DNA of 64,000 nucleotides from Agriotes lineatus (Eukaryota > Arthropoda > Insecta > Coleoptera > Elateridae): the NCBI GenBank assembly GCA_940337035.1, contig OW679197.1:37578466-37642465 (forward strand), read 5' to 3'. This document shows, piece by piece, positions 22,943 through 34,885 of this stretch. A program made the translations under genes and the position numbers. A model generated the notes under the pieces. It was not told the origin of the DNA, did not search any database, and saw nothing but the letters and a program-made list of their open reading frames with translations. How positions within the stretch are numbered: the stretch's first letter is position 1; each line of letters starts with the position of its first letter.

Positions 22943-23620
22943 CGAGGATTGTTCAATAGAAACACGTTTGGAAGCTGCATCATAATTTCTATTAACTCAA
23001 TTTAAAAAAAAATCTCTATTAACATTAAGGTATGAGTCCCATCTCCAGATTCCCTCTTGGTGAAATTCTTGCTGCGTTTGACGAAACTATTGTCTAATGG
23101 CAGTCTGTATTTCAGCGTCCAAAGTGAATTGCTGTCCCTTTAGTAATTGTTTTAATGAACCAAAGAATGAAATTTGTGATAAGGGTATGAATAATTGAAT
23201 GAACACTTTCTATACAGATGCTCATCTTTTCTGCCAGTTATCTTACTTTAATGCGTCTATTTGCATGTAAAGGAGTCTCCAAACTCCTCACACTTTCATC
23301 TGAAATTGCAACTTGAACATGCTCTGGACGAGCCATGTGTTTAGTTGTTTCTTTTCCTTGTCAAAATTTACTGCACCCCTAAACTTTGGCCATGTGAGAA
23401 TAGTTATAGTTACCAGTCACCATCGACAGCTTTCATTCTCTCAAGGACTTCTAGTGGTTGCCGTCCTTCGGCGGCTAAAAATTGAATAACAGGAAGCAGA
23501 TTATTTGAACGTATTTTCTATAGTAAATGGCACTAAACAATTTCATTAACCGCATTCAAGTGGCAAGATGATCAATTCACGCCTACGCGATCCAAACTTG
23601 TTTCTATTGAACAATCTTCG
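22943..23620 (-). mobile_element. Mariner-like deletion derivative with TA target duplication
   Basis: Ends are CGAGGATTGTTCAATAGAAA after TA (22941-22942) and TTTCTATTGAACAATCTTCG before TA (23621-23622), an inverted terminal repeat of about 30 bp. Minus-strand translation shows mariner transposase pieces: LAAEGRQPLEV with ERMKAVDGD (N-terminal HTH), LHANRRIKV and LAEKMSICIESVHSII (second HTH), then directly a C-terminal LDAEIQTAIRQ-type block. The catalytic D,D region between them is deleted and stops occur, so it is non-autonomous. It lies between the two pieces of an RTE-like LINE. Confidence 0.85.
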
Positions 23621-23624
23621 TATA

Positions 23625-24085
23625 ACAAATTAAAATAATCTAGCTAAAATTGTAATGTTGTGAGATAATAGTTCTAGATATATACTAAAACTTAAAAGTT
23701 TCCTATCGGTAAACTTTATTACAAATTTGTTCCCAAAGTTACATTTATTTTAAATTCTAAATGTCACTTTTTATGTTCAACCCTCAAAATATTTCCTAAA
23801 CTTTAATCGCTAGTACATAACCTTGACACACTGAATTTTTCCCAATTCGTCTGAACTTCTGTCACAGGTCGGTAACTCGCGATAAATCATGCTTGTGCAG
23901 AAGCATACATAACACCAACGATATAGGGACTTAGCCCTTTAGCAAACATTTTCTACAAAATAACATTTTTGTATATGAATGTCTACAGTTGTTATTTTTC
24001 AATCCTCATTTCTCTTGTTTCACTATAGAAGCGAAATAAGTTGCCAACCTCGTTAAAATCCCCAAACACATGTAAATATTAGCTA
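23625..24085. other. No recognised gene
   Basis: AT-rich sequence separating the mariner copy from the resumed LINE. It is probably inserted DNA, but no terminal repeats could be matched. Confidence 0.35.
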
Positions 24086-24087
24086 GA

Positions 24088-24535
24088 AACAAAAAAAAAA
24101 ACAAAAACATGTTGAAAACAAAAGAGGAATGAAGACAACCGAGAGTAACGCAAATCGGGGACAAGCACTTGGAAAGAATAGAGCGATTCAACTACTTAGA
24201 AAGTCTAATAATAATAAAATATACACGTATGAAAGCAGATATAGAGGCAAGGATATGTATAGCAAATAGATGTTATTATTCGCTGCAAAAAAATAAAGTC
24301 TCAAAATCTCTCTAGAATAGTTAAGTTGAAAATCTAAAAGACAACAATAAGAACCACAGTGACATATGTATCGGAGACTTGGGTATTAACAGAAGGAAAA
24401 ACATACTATTAATTTTTGAAAGGAAAGTATTGAGTAAAGTGTTTAGACCAGTAAAGGATGGCGGTATCTGAAGAATACGAAGAAACGAGGAAATAAAAGA
24501 ATTATACGGCGAACTTGATATTTGTACAATAATAA
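24088..24535 (+). pseudogene. RTE-like LINE, 3' piece (post-RT region)
   Basis: The plus-strand translation reads IGDKHLERIERFNYLES, EARICIANRCYYSL, TVTYVSETWVLTE, FERKVLSKVFRPVKDGGI and EEIKELYGELDI. This matches in order the conserved post-RT domain of RTE-type LINEs (FxYLGS, RRIxxANRCYYxL, YGSETW, WERKVLRKIxGPV). It continues the LINE at 21860-22670 with no duplicated motif, so one element has been split by about 1.4 kb of other DNA including a mariner copy. Several stops are present. Confidence 0.8.
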
Positions 24536-24689
24536 AAACTGAGGTGTTGCCATCACGCGACTTTCGTTTACTAGTTGTAAATACTTAACTGTTCATTTTT
24601 TCTAAAATTATACTTCTCATATTGGCGTCTAGTACACTTGTACTAGTACTGAAACTTTGCAATAGTACGCTCTGTGTTAAGATCTGTAA

Positions 24690-26430
24690 ATTTTTGTATT
24701 TAACTCCCTATTCGGAGTTTTTGACGTTTTTTGAGTGGGTCGCAGGAGAATAAGAAGTCGTGCATAGCATATGCTGACACACAGCTTCTTGTCGGGCATA
24801 TATCATCACTCAGTTCTACAATCTTATCACCAAGCAAGGAGAGTGATACTCCTGAGCGAAATATATTGACCAAAATGTCTTTATCTATCCCAAAACAGCG
24901 AGCAACCGTGTCACATCCCAAAAGTGCATGATCTTCTAAAAGTTCTGAAATTATTAAAGAATGATTGCTTACTGTTTGTTCAATGTCGGCGATAGTCCTT
25001 TCTTGTACCGATGATTGTATTAATACGCAAACAGAAGTATTCTACATTTGATAGTAATGCAAGAGAAGAATGACCATGTCGGTGTCATCTGAAGCAACTG
25101 AGATGCCTTTTGAAAACTATTATCACTTGCTGGATGATAATTGAGTCAACTTCATTATGAGTCATCTACACATTCTCTCGATTGTGGATGGTACTTTCAG
25201 TTGATATTTGGAAATGTATGCACTCGAGACCTGTGAATACAAGTTTTTCTTTGTCACATATGACATTATTTGTCACTATATAGAGTTCTGCATAGATACG
25301 GGCAACTAACTTTTTTGTCATAACAACCGTTTGGGGTAGAAGAGTTGTATTTCCTGTTCCTAGTTTATACACAGGACTAGCAGATGAAGATCTTGTTCCT
25401 ATAGACATAGCACCAATAAAAAATTAAATACACCTCATTGGTCTCAGCTTGCGCTTAAATATGTGTTTAAAATTAAAGTTTAGTTGTTTGACTATCCTTC
25501 GATTTTACCAGTATATTGCCTATAAAAGTGCCATACCATCAATGATAGTGACATCTCGGTTAGGTATCGTTGTAGCAAACAGACTTACTTGTAGCATATT
25601 TTTAAGAGCGGATTTGCCTATTTGCATACCTCCTTCCTCAGTAAACATAGACATTGAGAGAGATAAAGCTGATGATTAAGTGCCTCGCTTATATCTATCT
25701 CATAGGAACTTCCTGCATCCCAATAACACGTGAACCAAATGATGCCACGATTTAGTACTCCCTTTTCATTTCTCGTTACACACTTATCTGCCTCTGCCAA
25801 AATGGCAACTTTTTAGAGATTGCCTTATAAAAATCTTCTGGCCAACATTGTTCAAACTCCTTTATTTGCAGACCTCCAATTTGTATAGAACTTTCGATAG
25901 GCATTTCTGGTGGAGTAAATCTTCCACTGACTACATTTAGTATTCCTTTGGCATGCTTTGTTGCATCAAGATCATCAATGCATAGATCTAGCTTTTTTTC
26001 GAATTCCTTCCCGATAATTTTTGCCCCTGAAATTTTAGTTTTTTCTTCCTTTTCTGCGACATTTGAATGCAGCCTTCATACCTTTAATCATATGAAATAT
26101 GCCGATTTCTAACTGATGTATGATATGAAGACTCCGCGCCCAGGTTTTTAGTGTTTCAGGATTGAATTTAATGCCAATGATTCCTACGTTACTATGTCCA
26201 CACCACACAGAAGCTGTTTCAACATACATGAGAGTCATGCCACTCCATATATCAGGATTATTTCTCATTACGGCTTGACCCTCCATGAAGTATTTACGAA
26301 GTTCAGTTGGATGTGCTTCCATTGAGCTATGGTAAACCAAATAAATACATTTTCTTAGATATTTATCAAAGGATTCACATATCCGGTGACAATTAGATAA
26401 GAGTATACCACAAAAAGTTGAAGCTCTCAA
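24690..26430 (-). pseudogene. Decayed PIN/XPG-like nuclease gene of a DNA transposon (Academ-like), minus strand
   Basis: Reading from 26430 leftwards, the first frame (26430-26035) has RNNPDIWSGMTLMYVET and a later LKTWARSLHIIHQLE block, like the region upstream of the nuclease in a family of long insect transposon proteins. Further on are NEVDSIIIQQ, VASDDTDMVILLLHYY (acidic cluster typical of PIN/XPG folds) and HALLGCDTVARCFGIDK, corresponding to the family's HALTGCDTTSxxFGIGK signature, then LSLLGDKIVELSDDI. At least one stop and several frame changes interrupt it. The same fold occurs on the other strand at 27458-28431. Assignment to Academ is from memory of that superfamily carrying XPG and Cys8 domains. 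Confidence 0.65.
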
Positions 26431-26713
26431 TATAGTGTAAAGGTGTAAGTAGAGATAAATATTACTGTTACTAATTCTTTAGTACCATTTTGACAATATG
26501 CAAATCTTATTCTGTAAAATTGGAAAACCATTTTAGCACATATTTTGACTCGGCATCTCCGAATGCATATAATTTAATAGCAAACCAGATCAAGTAACTA
26601 AATATATATCATCAGAACTCCAAAAATTCTGACGCAATATTGGATATGTCAAAATGCTCAACGGCTGGCGGATGTCACCCGACATGTCCTGTTAATGGAT
26701 ATCAATGCTGACA

Positions 26714-27010
26714 CAATTTGCGGAGTTTTGAAACTTGGCAGAAGTGCAGACTTGGAGGTCCTTAACATCCACCTAAGTTTGCAACCTCATGAGACCCCCG
26801 CTAGCGCCACCATCTTGAAAAAATGGCGACCAAAATCAGTTTTGGCATATAACTCGGTTTTTGTAGGTTTTAGAAAAACAATGTCCGATAAAAAATCGAA
26901 GAAGATCAAATTTGCTACAAATTATAAATTTTTTTAACAGACTAATATTTTCCGCGTTACAGGGCCGAACAGTAGGGAAAACTTTTTAAAATCTCGTAAA
27001 AGCGGCATTT
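26714..27010 (+). repeat. Left terminal inverted repeat (about 300 bp)
   Basis: Starts at about CAATTTGCGGAGTTTTGAAA and includes CAGACTTGGAGGTCCTTAAC, CCATCTTGAAAAAATGGCG and TATAACTCGG blocks, all found in inverted orientation at 28600-28902. Similarity fades inward after the ACAGGGC block at about 26960. Confidence 0.85.
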
Positions 27011-27457
27011 GCATGATACTTTTACCAATTATCTCCAAACTAGTCTACGTAAAGTAGTCTAATCTATTATATAACTCTTTATACAGTGATAAATATATGC
27101 ACTGTGTCTGTTGTCTGTATATGATTGGTGGTACTATTAAAGGCAATTACTTGTTAGAGTAATATCACGATTATTTCTTTATATAATAATCAACACATGG
27201 AAGCGTGGAAGCTTTGTTGACCTAAAAAGTAGGCGGGATCAACCTAATCAAACTGGCTGTCCCGGCAATGTCTTCCAGTAAAATGTAGTGTTGACAAACT
27301 TAAAAAAGCTTAAGTATGTTCGCAAATGTGGATATGCGAAGTCGACATGTGACCGAGCATTTAGTTAATAACAGTGTTTCTATATATTTTTAACCGTGGG
27401 TCAATACGAAAAGCATCGAAAGTTATCGACGCTCTAGAGTACATGTGTCCAGTGATG

Positions 27458-28431
27458 TAATTTTCGCAAGAAAAATTCTTGTCGAGCGATACTAATAAAA
27501 GGAATTTAATTTACATGTTAATTACGAAGTTTGAAGAACAAAATTACACAGCAAAGCAGGCAGTAGAAGATGCGGATGTGCTCATCATTCAGACAGCCAT
27601 CGACATGGGATCGTCTTTTACTCGTGTTTTCGTTGTGGGAGAAGATATAGATTTTTTGGTTTTTCTAACTGCTAAGGCGGGATCTCAGGAGAACATTTGC
27701 TTGGTAAAACCATCGAGAGGGAAAGTTTCGGAAACGCTGTATTCGACGAGGAGCCTGAAACACAAGGAAGCTGTTACGATGAACATTTTGTTTTTCCATG
27801 TAACCAGTGGTTTTAACCAGGGAAAATTGGAGCTCCTCAGTCGCATCGATACAAACGACTCATTGCTTGAGACTGTAGCAATCTTCCAAGAACTAGAAGC
27901 AAATGTTGATGCTCTCGCTGAAGCTGGTGAAGCGTTTTTATTCGCACTGTATGCCGGAAATTTAATCTTGCATCCCTGCCACCCACAAGAGATGCTGCAA
28001 GGCAGCATTTTTTGCGAGTGTATCACAAAGTTGCGATTTGGTGTGGCAGAGAAAAAGGTCCTGAACAATGTGGCTGGCAGAAAACGAGGAACGGGTTTGA
28101 TGCTGTTCGGGCTACGTCAGAAGCAGCCCCCAACGCCATTTTAAAATCAATATCGTGTAAATGTAAGAAAGGCTGAGCAGGAGCGTGTGGATGTCGGAAA
28201 ACAAGTTTAAAATGCTCAGTGCTGTGTCTATATTGCAACAGGGCAACATATGAAAACATTCCTGATTAGGTAGTGGATTCCGATCCCAAATACCCAAACG
28301 AGTCTGATGACGACTTTGATTCGTTGGAGGTGGTGTTGGAGGAGACGGGAGATAAGCGAGATTTGACAGATAGCGTATATAATAAACCAGGCACATCCCA
28401 TAATAGAAAACGGCAGAAACCGTGCTTGTAA
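27458..28431 (+). pseudogene. Decayed PIN/XPG-like nuclease plus Cys8 zinc finger (Academ-like)
   Basis: A 221-codon frame (27479-28144, preceded in frame by FSQEKF) contains KQAVEDADVLIIQTAI, then VVGEDIDFLVFLTA (acidic PIN/XPG-type strand), LVKPSRGKVSETLYSTRSL, FFHVTSGFN (decayed HAxTGCDT signature) and GEAFLFALY. A frameshift near its end leads into a second frame carrying CKCKKG-stop-AGACGCRKTSLKCSVLCLYC, a cysteine-rich C-terminal finger whose third Cys codon has become TGA at 28174-28176. A second in-frame stop follows, then an acidic tail (ESDDDFDSLE) ending with TAA at 28429-28431. It is non-functional and lacks the N-terminal transposase. Confidence 0.75.
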
Positions 28432-28599
28432 GTTTGGGGTGTGGATTAGGCCTACTGGGGATATCACGTTAAAACAAAAACGCGCCGTTCAACTCTACCT
28501 CCTGGGTGGTGTGGAAACGAGTTGATAACCTATGTTTTTATTACTTTACTGCACTAAACTGCTTTAGGTAGGTTTATTTATACATAATTGGTAAAAAGT

Positions 28600-28902
28600 A
28601 CCAGATACGAGATATTTAAAAATTTGTTCTATTGTTCAGCCCTGTAACTCGGAAAGTATTAGTCTGCCAAAAAAAAAATATAGAACCTATTTTGTAGCAA
28701 ATGTTATTCTTTTAAAATTTTCATGGTAATTTTTTTCCTAAAACCTACAAGAGCCGAGTTATACGCCAAAAACGAATTTTAGCCGCCATTTTTTCAAGAT
28801 GGCGGTGCGAGCGGCGGTCGCTTGAGGTCGCAAACTTAGGTGCACGTTAAGGACCTCCAAGTCTGCACTTCTGCCAAGTTTAAAAACTCCGCAAACTTTT
28901 GC
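28600..28902 (-). repeat. Right terminal inverted repeat (about 300 bp)
   Basis: Inverted counterpart of 26714-27010, ending near GGAGTTTTTAAACT read inward on the minus strand. A longer A run near 28670-28680 and small indels distinguish the arms. Confidence 0.85.
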
Positions 28903-28909
28903 AACCAAA

Positions 28910-29490
28910 AAAGTATCTAATGACTGGACTAATTGGTGTATTGGAATTTGTTCACATAAGGGTTATTAAAATACGATTAGTCGCAATTCGCCGCTTTGTA
29001 TTGCAGTGACCACTTATTAATAAAATCATCTACTCACTTTTCTTCAAAGTATTATTAGTTTTTAGTATTTAAGTGCTTAGTTTAATTACATTTTAAAAAT
29101 GTTAGGCACACCATTAGTATTAACTGAGTAACTTTGGTATAAACAGATGCACCACAAATTAATAAAAAATACAAGAATCACAATGTAGGATTTTTGTATA
29201 AAAATCGGTATTACCGCGCAAGAAAATGAAATCTGAATATTTAAAAAGCACAGTTACACCATTAATTGTGTGTGTATTCGTATATTCTCTTCTAATCGAC
29301 ACGTTTAACGGAGAGAACGTTAATTTTTTAAATAATGTCATAGTGTCAGCAGCACATTTAATTTTGAGATACAATTAAATGCATATACAAGAAACCCTAA
29401 AGTATTTTTGTTGGAAGAAGTTAGAAAATTGCAGTACAGACTTCAGACAGACTTGCAACATTTCAGGCACTGTGAACCAGCTCTTCGAAG
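28910..29490. other. AT-rich, no recognised gene
   Basis: Only short random-looking frames. Confidence 0.4.
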
Positions 29491-29499
29491 CTCACATGC

Positions 29500-30080
29500 T
29501 GGCAACAGATAAGACCATTATAGATATCCAATCAATTAGCGTTTCCCATAAAATCCACCGAGGCACGTGTGCATATCACCCCTAATCGAGCGCATCGCAC
29601 TTTCCCACCCTTGTTAAACCTTGAAATATAGGAGCTGCATGCACGAGCGTGGTACGGGAATTCAGTTTGCCCACAAACGCTGGAACTTTGTTATGGAGGT
29701 GGCACGAAAATGTGAGCATGTGTTGCTAGTTTATCTTGCTGCAACTGAAATACAAAGGTTTTAACGAATCAATTGAATTGCAAATGGCTATGAATATTGA
29801 ATAGTGCGTAATTCATATCGATACACCAATAAAGGTACGCTTCGATTCGCGATTATTGCCAAGTTGCATAGTTTAGCGCAGATCCGAATGGAAAATAAAT
29901 ATTGCCCAGCATTGATTAATTTGGTAATATCGCAATTTCGTGTTTGCTAAAGTGCGATTTACAGGATTTAATTATTTTTCACAATGCGGCTGGAAAGTGC
30001 ATTTTCCATGCATTGAAGCCGTGATTGGTTTGGTTTTCCAGCATTTTAATTAACTTCCTGTTATTTCTCGTTTTGTTACA
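29500..30080. other. Non-repetitive, balanced-composition stretch; possible regulatory DNA
   Basis: No frame above 70 codons, no repeat and no transposon motif. Homeodomain-like ATTTTAATTAACTTCC and similar short motifs occur but are not diagnostic. Listed because it stands out from the flanking AT-rich debris. Confidence 0.2.
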
Positions 30081-30084
30081 TAGG

Positions 30085-31675
30085 TTTTGACAGCCCAAGA
30101 ACTATATTCTCGGTTCTACATGCCAATGGTCTAGTATGAAAGATTCACTAAACATTTGTATAACTTCTACAATGCAATTTCAGGAACGATGTAATTGTGT
30201 GCCTTCAAATTGAATGACAAGAAGTGAGATAAATATACGACCTATACGTATATAATTAAAATATATATACCGAACAGCGTAATTTAAAACGTTGCTCAAG
30301 GCTCTGTGCCAGCACGCTTATTGTTCTTACTTGTAAGATTACAAGCAATAATGTTATTTAAAATGCCACTATGATATTTTGAAATCTTCCTGGATTAGGG
30401 AACTATAACTACTTTTATACATCACGTCATCAAAAAGTTTGCAACAAGGGAGAAATACTTTTATGAATATGTTTACGAAAATGTTACTAATTAAGATAGA
30501 AAGGTGGTGCATACCTAAAATCTAACATAAGAACTGTGCAAATGTCCACGATTTATAGTGGAAGAAAAATCAGATTTGGCACTAGGTACAATTTTATAAG
30601 CAGAACTCGTTAAGAATTGAAAAAACGTATCGAACTACATCATAAGCCCACCCATTCCAAAAATACGTTTATCTAAAATATTGTATCTTTCGTGTTTCAG
30701 CAACTAAGGGCATCTTTAGTAAAATTATGAAAACTGGTATATGCTTAACCCGCCCATCATAAGACGGAACTTCAGTATTTTTCACCAGCTTTAAGCCTTG
30801 CTTCTAGGCTGGTTGTTGCAGCTATTTTTCGGATTTTTTTCCAGTTTTCCTTCTGCACCAACCATCCCAAAACAAATTCAGTCTGCCTGCATTGATTATT
30901 TAGAGAAATTCCTGTGTTAAAACTAGTAAACAATAATACACCATCCTGTCGTAGTGTAGCAGTAAAGATTATGCCATTGCACTTAGATGACGCTGAAGAA
31001 ATCAAGCACGATCAAGGACGATGTAAGTCCCAACGGGAACAAAGTGTTCATAATTATGTAGGAAATAAGTAAAAATTTGTGTTGTGAATTACATTAATTG
31101 AGAGAGAAAAAATACTGCAGTCAGTAAGATTCCCCAGAGGAATCTGATTTATAGTCAGATATAGTCACTCGACCAGGGTAGCTACGTAACACACATACTG
31201 ATCGTTCTATTAATATTAATATAGGAGATTCTTGTATATAGTAGCCATATAACTTATAGTTTGAATCAAGTTAAGCACACATGTAAAGCGTATTTCACAC
31301 AGCACCAAGTACGATCGAGGTTCTCTCGTGTCTTCCGATAAAATGAGAGATTATATTTTCGTTAAACCAAGTCAAATTCTCCTGCAGATCCCATTTTAAC
31401 CATACAAAGAGCCAGAATACGTATAAGGCCACATGTTAGTTTTAATTGGCACAGAATCTAAAATATGAGCATGTTTATGTACGAGTCAGTTCGCGTCAAA
31501 GTTGGGTCTTAATTTATTCTAAACACGCAGTATACTTAAGGTTAAAGTGCGTATAAAATCAGGTCAGAACACTAAAACTTTATACAGTTTACGCAGTTTA
31601 CAAAGCATGCACATAGTTGGAAAAAGTGCTGCTAAACATATTGAAGCCTTCAGCCACTAGGAGAGCTTTGGGGTT
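30085..31675. other. No recognised gene
   Basis: A 77-codon minus frame (30772-31005) has no known motif. The remainder is AT-rich. Confidence 0.4.
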
Positions 31676-31944
31676 CCACGACTTCGTTCGAAATTGCAAG
31701 ATGCACATGTGATGTTGGCCAATGTGGGAAAATCTTCGTTAGTTTCATTTCCCTCTTGTAGATGACGTTCACACACGTGCAGTGGGGCTGTGAAACCACC
31801 TTTCAGGCATCACATCTGGGTTGTGTGTGGGGCGAAGCCCGGGACATGCTGACATCTCTCCGTCACGACACAGGCTTGGATATGTGTGAGATTTGGGACA
31901 CTTGGAATACGCTGAAGACGATGGTGTTGTTAATTTTACGTTTA

Positions 31945-32491
31945 GATGTAAGGAATTTATATATCCACCAAGTCATCCATCTCATTGGAAAGCTTCTTCG
32001 AAAACAAAACCTCAGTGCTCAAGGACAAATTGAACACCATCTCATCCAAAGGCGTTTACAGAGCTTCTTGTTTTCGCAATGGTTCGTACATTAGTAAAAT
32101 AGAACGTTTTGTTAAAATCCGTATCTCTGAACACCGGCGTTATTACAGGTCCTTTTCGATTAAACTTCTATTATCAGAAAATCACCATTCCTTTTCAGCA
32201 GAAATATCCTCTCTGATCTTAATTGAGACAAAGGTCACCTTTTTCTTTTCATTTGAAAAGCGCTCATCTCTAAACCCCGTCCCTTGCATTCTTCACGCAA
32301 CCGCGACGACTCTTGACTATACATTTCACCTTTTTCTTTTCGACCGCAGAAGAGTATTGCCTTTGGCTTGTCGACATGTTGAGTTACCACTCTCGTTTGC
32401 TTCACTCCTGATGAAGCCACTTATAAAAGCGGGAGAAACGGGAGGTCTCCATAGTGACACGGTTTTATCACGGCAGTCGTTCATTACATAA
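31945..32491 (+). pseudogene. Penelope-like element GIY-YIG endonuclease remnant and 3' terminus
   Basis: The frame (open from about 31952 to 32491) contains SVLKDKLNTISSKGVYRASC, the PLE signature before and at the first strand of the GIY-YIG domain, followed by GSYISKIERFVKIRISEHRR. The canonical reading would be YIGxTxRxxxxRxxEH. The YIG has become YIS but the downstream Arg and EH are kept. A LLSENHHSF block follows. After 32390 the sequence matches the PLE terminal region with CTGATGA at 32408-32414 and GAAAC at 32435-32439. The RT part is absent. It represents a 5'-truncated PLE insertion. Confidence 0.75.
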
Positions 32492-32494
32492 TGA

Positions 32495-34880
32495 TATTAC
32501 CATTCTTGCAAAAAGTGAAACACAGGATGGTGTTAAGAAGAATGCTACGACTATAAATAAAAATTTGGTGCAAATAAGGAGCTGACATAATTAATAAGTT
32601 ATCTGTTCTATATCATATTTAATAATATATAATTCTAGACATATCGACAAATACATTTTATGTCAACATTAACAACAGTGTAAAATCATATACTTGTATG
32701 TATCGAAACAACCTATAAATTGCAGAAGTTCGATAACTGCCATGCCCTTAAAAAGTATCTATGTTTACAAACTATCCATCGGTTCATAAAAAATAAAGAT
32801 TATAAGAAGTAGCTAGGTTTATGAAGGAATATAGACATTAAATCATCTCCCAACGCCATTAGATACATATTGTTTTAAAATTGCTGAAAGTAGTAGAAGG
32901 TATATACAGTTTATTTAAAATTCAAATTGTTAGTGTTATAAACGACTCTTTTATGAAAAGTCATTAGCTTAACCCTATATCTATCGATCTTCTTATAAAG
33001 AAATTGCCTTTGAAGTCATGCAGTTTCTATCCCTACCGCCTAACCGGGGTGCAAACTTAATGTTTTACCCACACGAGTCTGCTTTTACAACTTGCTGATA
33101 GACAACCGTGTGGCCGGTTTCTAAGTTTCCGCCAATTGGTCGTGTAGACCGTTACTCGGGATTTATCGCATTAAGAAAAAGGGACTTTTCAAACATCCTC
33201 GAGGTACCCTTCCTGTCACCATTCCAGCGAGCTGCGAGGATATTCATCGTCTTTTTTTGCGTACTCCACAGGATAGATTTTACACCTCACTAGAAAAAAT
33301 TCTACGAACAAGAGCCTAATCTGGTGTTTACTGAAAAATGAGACAAATCTATGTAATCTGCGTTGTTTTGAATTGTATATAAACTATTTGTAAATTAAAT
33401 TACATATCCAGTGAATGGTTTCGTCCAATCATTTTTCCTGTTATTCAATATTCAAATGTTTAAGGCAAGTGATGGATTACGTCATTGCACACAAAATTAT
33501 ACGCAGTAGCTTTTTTGCCTTGAACGCTAACGTAGCATCACCAGCGAGTTGGTATTTAGTACGCAGAAGTGCATCTGCACTAGCATTGTTTTGAAAATTC
33601 TCGTAACTATATCTACACCTAACGCCGAGCAACTTAAAATCAGTAGTGGTTTACATATTTTATTCTCTTTATTTTACGTGTTCTTTACTTTGTGTAAAGC
33701 TGGAAACAGGCAAAGCATTTGAGGAATTAAAGTAAATTCCTACCCAACTAGGGCAGTATTCACACAACTAGAAAGAGCTTGTATTCTATTGAGAGGCTTT
33801 CCACGCCACCTCCAAGCGTGCAACAATTGCCTTGTACCCTCACTTCTCCATTGAGCTGTAGGACACTCCTTATGGCATCGGTGTCTTAAATCGGCTTTAT
33901 ATCCTAACAACTTTCCCTGCTTCTAACGAGCCTATAGCATTCAACCATAACTTTTCAGTACAGAAAGCAGAGGCTCTGCCACCAAACACCTACTACCACC
34001 ACTACTGTATTTGCATATCTACTCCGTTAACAAATAAATATTTAAAGAAAATGGCCTCATTTAGTTTTTTTGTTATTTATATAGCCTCGGAAAAAATATA
34101 AAATCTTATACTAGATTCAAGTTAGGTCCCTAATAAAGATGTTTTTTCCTTTTCAAAATGCTGCACACGAAAGGTCTTACGTTTTATATTGCCAAAATAC
34201 GATTTAAGCCATCGGGTATAATATGTATTAAAGTTGACGCTTTATACAATAGATATAACAGTTTGACTCTATAAGAAAACTGCTAAGTAGTTTCATATGC
34301 TTTTAAAGTAATTTTATTTTATAATTAATTCAAGTTGTTTCTACAACATTTACCTTATTGCAGAGCTGTGATATGGTTTCAAATTAGTTCTAATAATAAC
34401 GTATTACCCTTCCACCGCTTTAATATTTTTCTGAAGTGAACGGTTTCTTCTATTTTTTGAAATTAACAATTGCTGAAGAATTAGTATTGCAGCGAACAAA
34501 GAATTTACGTATAAAGCATAACTAATTCCAATGTTATACGTAGCTAAACAATTGTATTTAGATAACAAAAATAAACATTGGTCCAAACATTGGTTTATCC
34601 GATGTTTCTTTCATTATTTTTCGTCATATGTAAAAAATGTCATGGAAACTGGTAATGTTCCGGTAGTTTACCCTAGTGCTTTTGCAATTTAGTTTAATTG
34701 TGTCCCGGATAGTTCAGATGCCAAGGTCCGATTCATAGCTCAAGTGCCTAGACAGAGAACACATTAGCTATAAAGTTTCTATTGTTATGTATAATTACAA
34801 GTCAGGTCTTAAACTAGATTCAACGTTATAACGTATGTGCACAGTATTGAAATAATAAATAAAATTTGATTCTGGGCGGT
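32495..34880. other. AT-rich, no recognised gene
   Basis: Frames are short and random-looking, including a 61-codon frame at 33108-33293. No repeat could be matched. Confidence 0.4.
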
Positions 34881-34885
34881 GGACG

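Larger units (their letters stand above)
26714..28902 (+). mobile_element. 2.2-kb DNA transposon with about 300-bp TIRs and a nuclease/Cys8 gene
   Basis: Long inverted repeats (26714-27010 and 28600-28902) enclose a decayed gene encoding a PIN/XPG-like domain and a Cys8 zinc finger. A DDE transposase is not visible, so this is an internal-deletion derivative retaining the 3' end of the parental gene. No convincing target duplication was found at the ends; the outermost bases are ambiguous by a few nucleotides. Domain combination suggests the Academ superfamily; this is inference. Confidence 0.75.

Noticed and set aside
27685..28068. 127-codon minus-strand ORF
   Set aside because: It is antisense to the nuclease-like frame at 27479-28144, which has recognisable motifs.
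31762..32094. 110-codon plus-strand ORF
   Set aside because: It overlaps the PLE GIY-YIG frame in another frame; the PLE frame carries recognisable motifs and this one does not.
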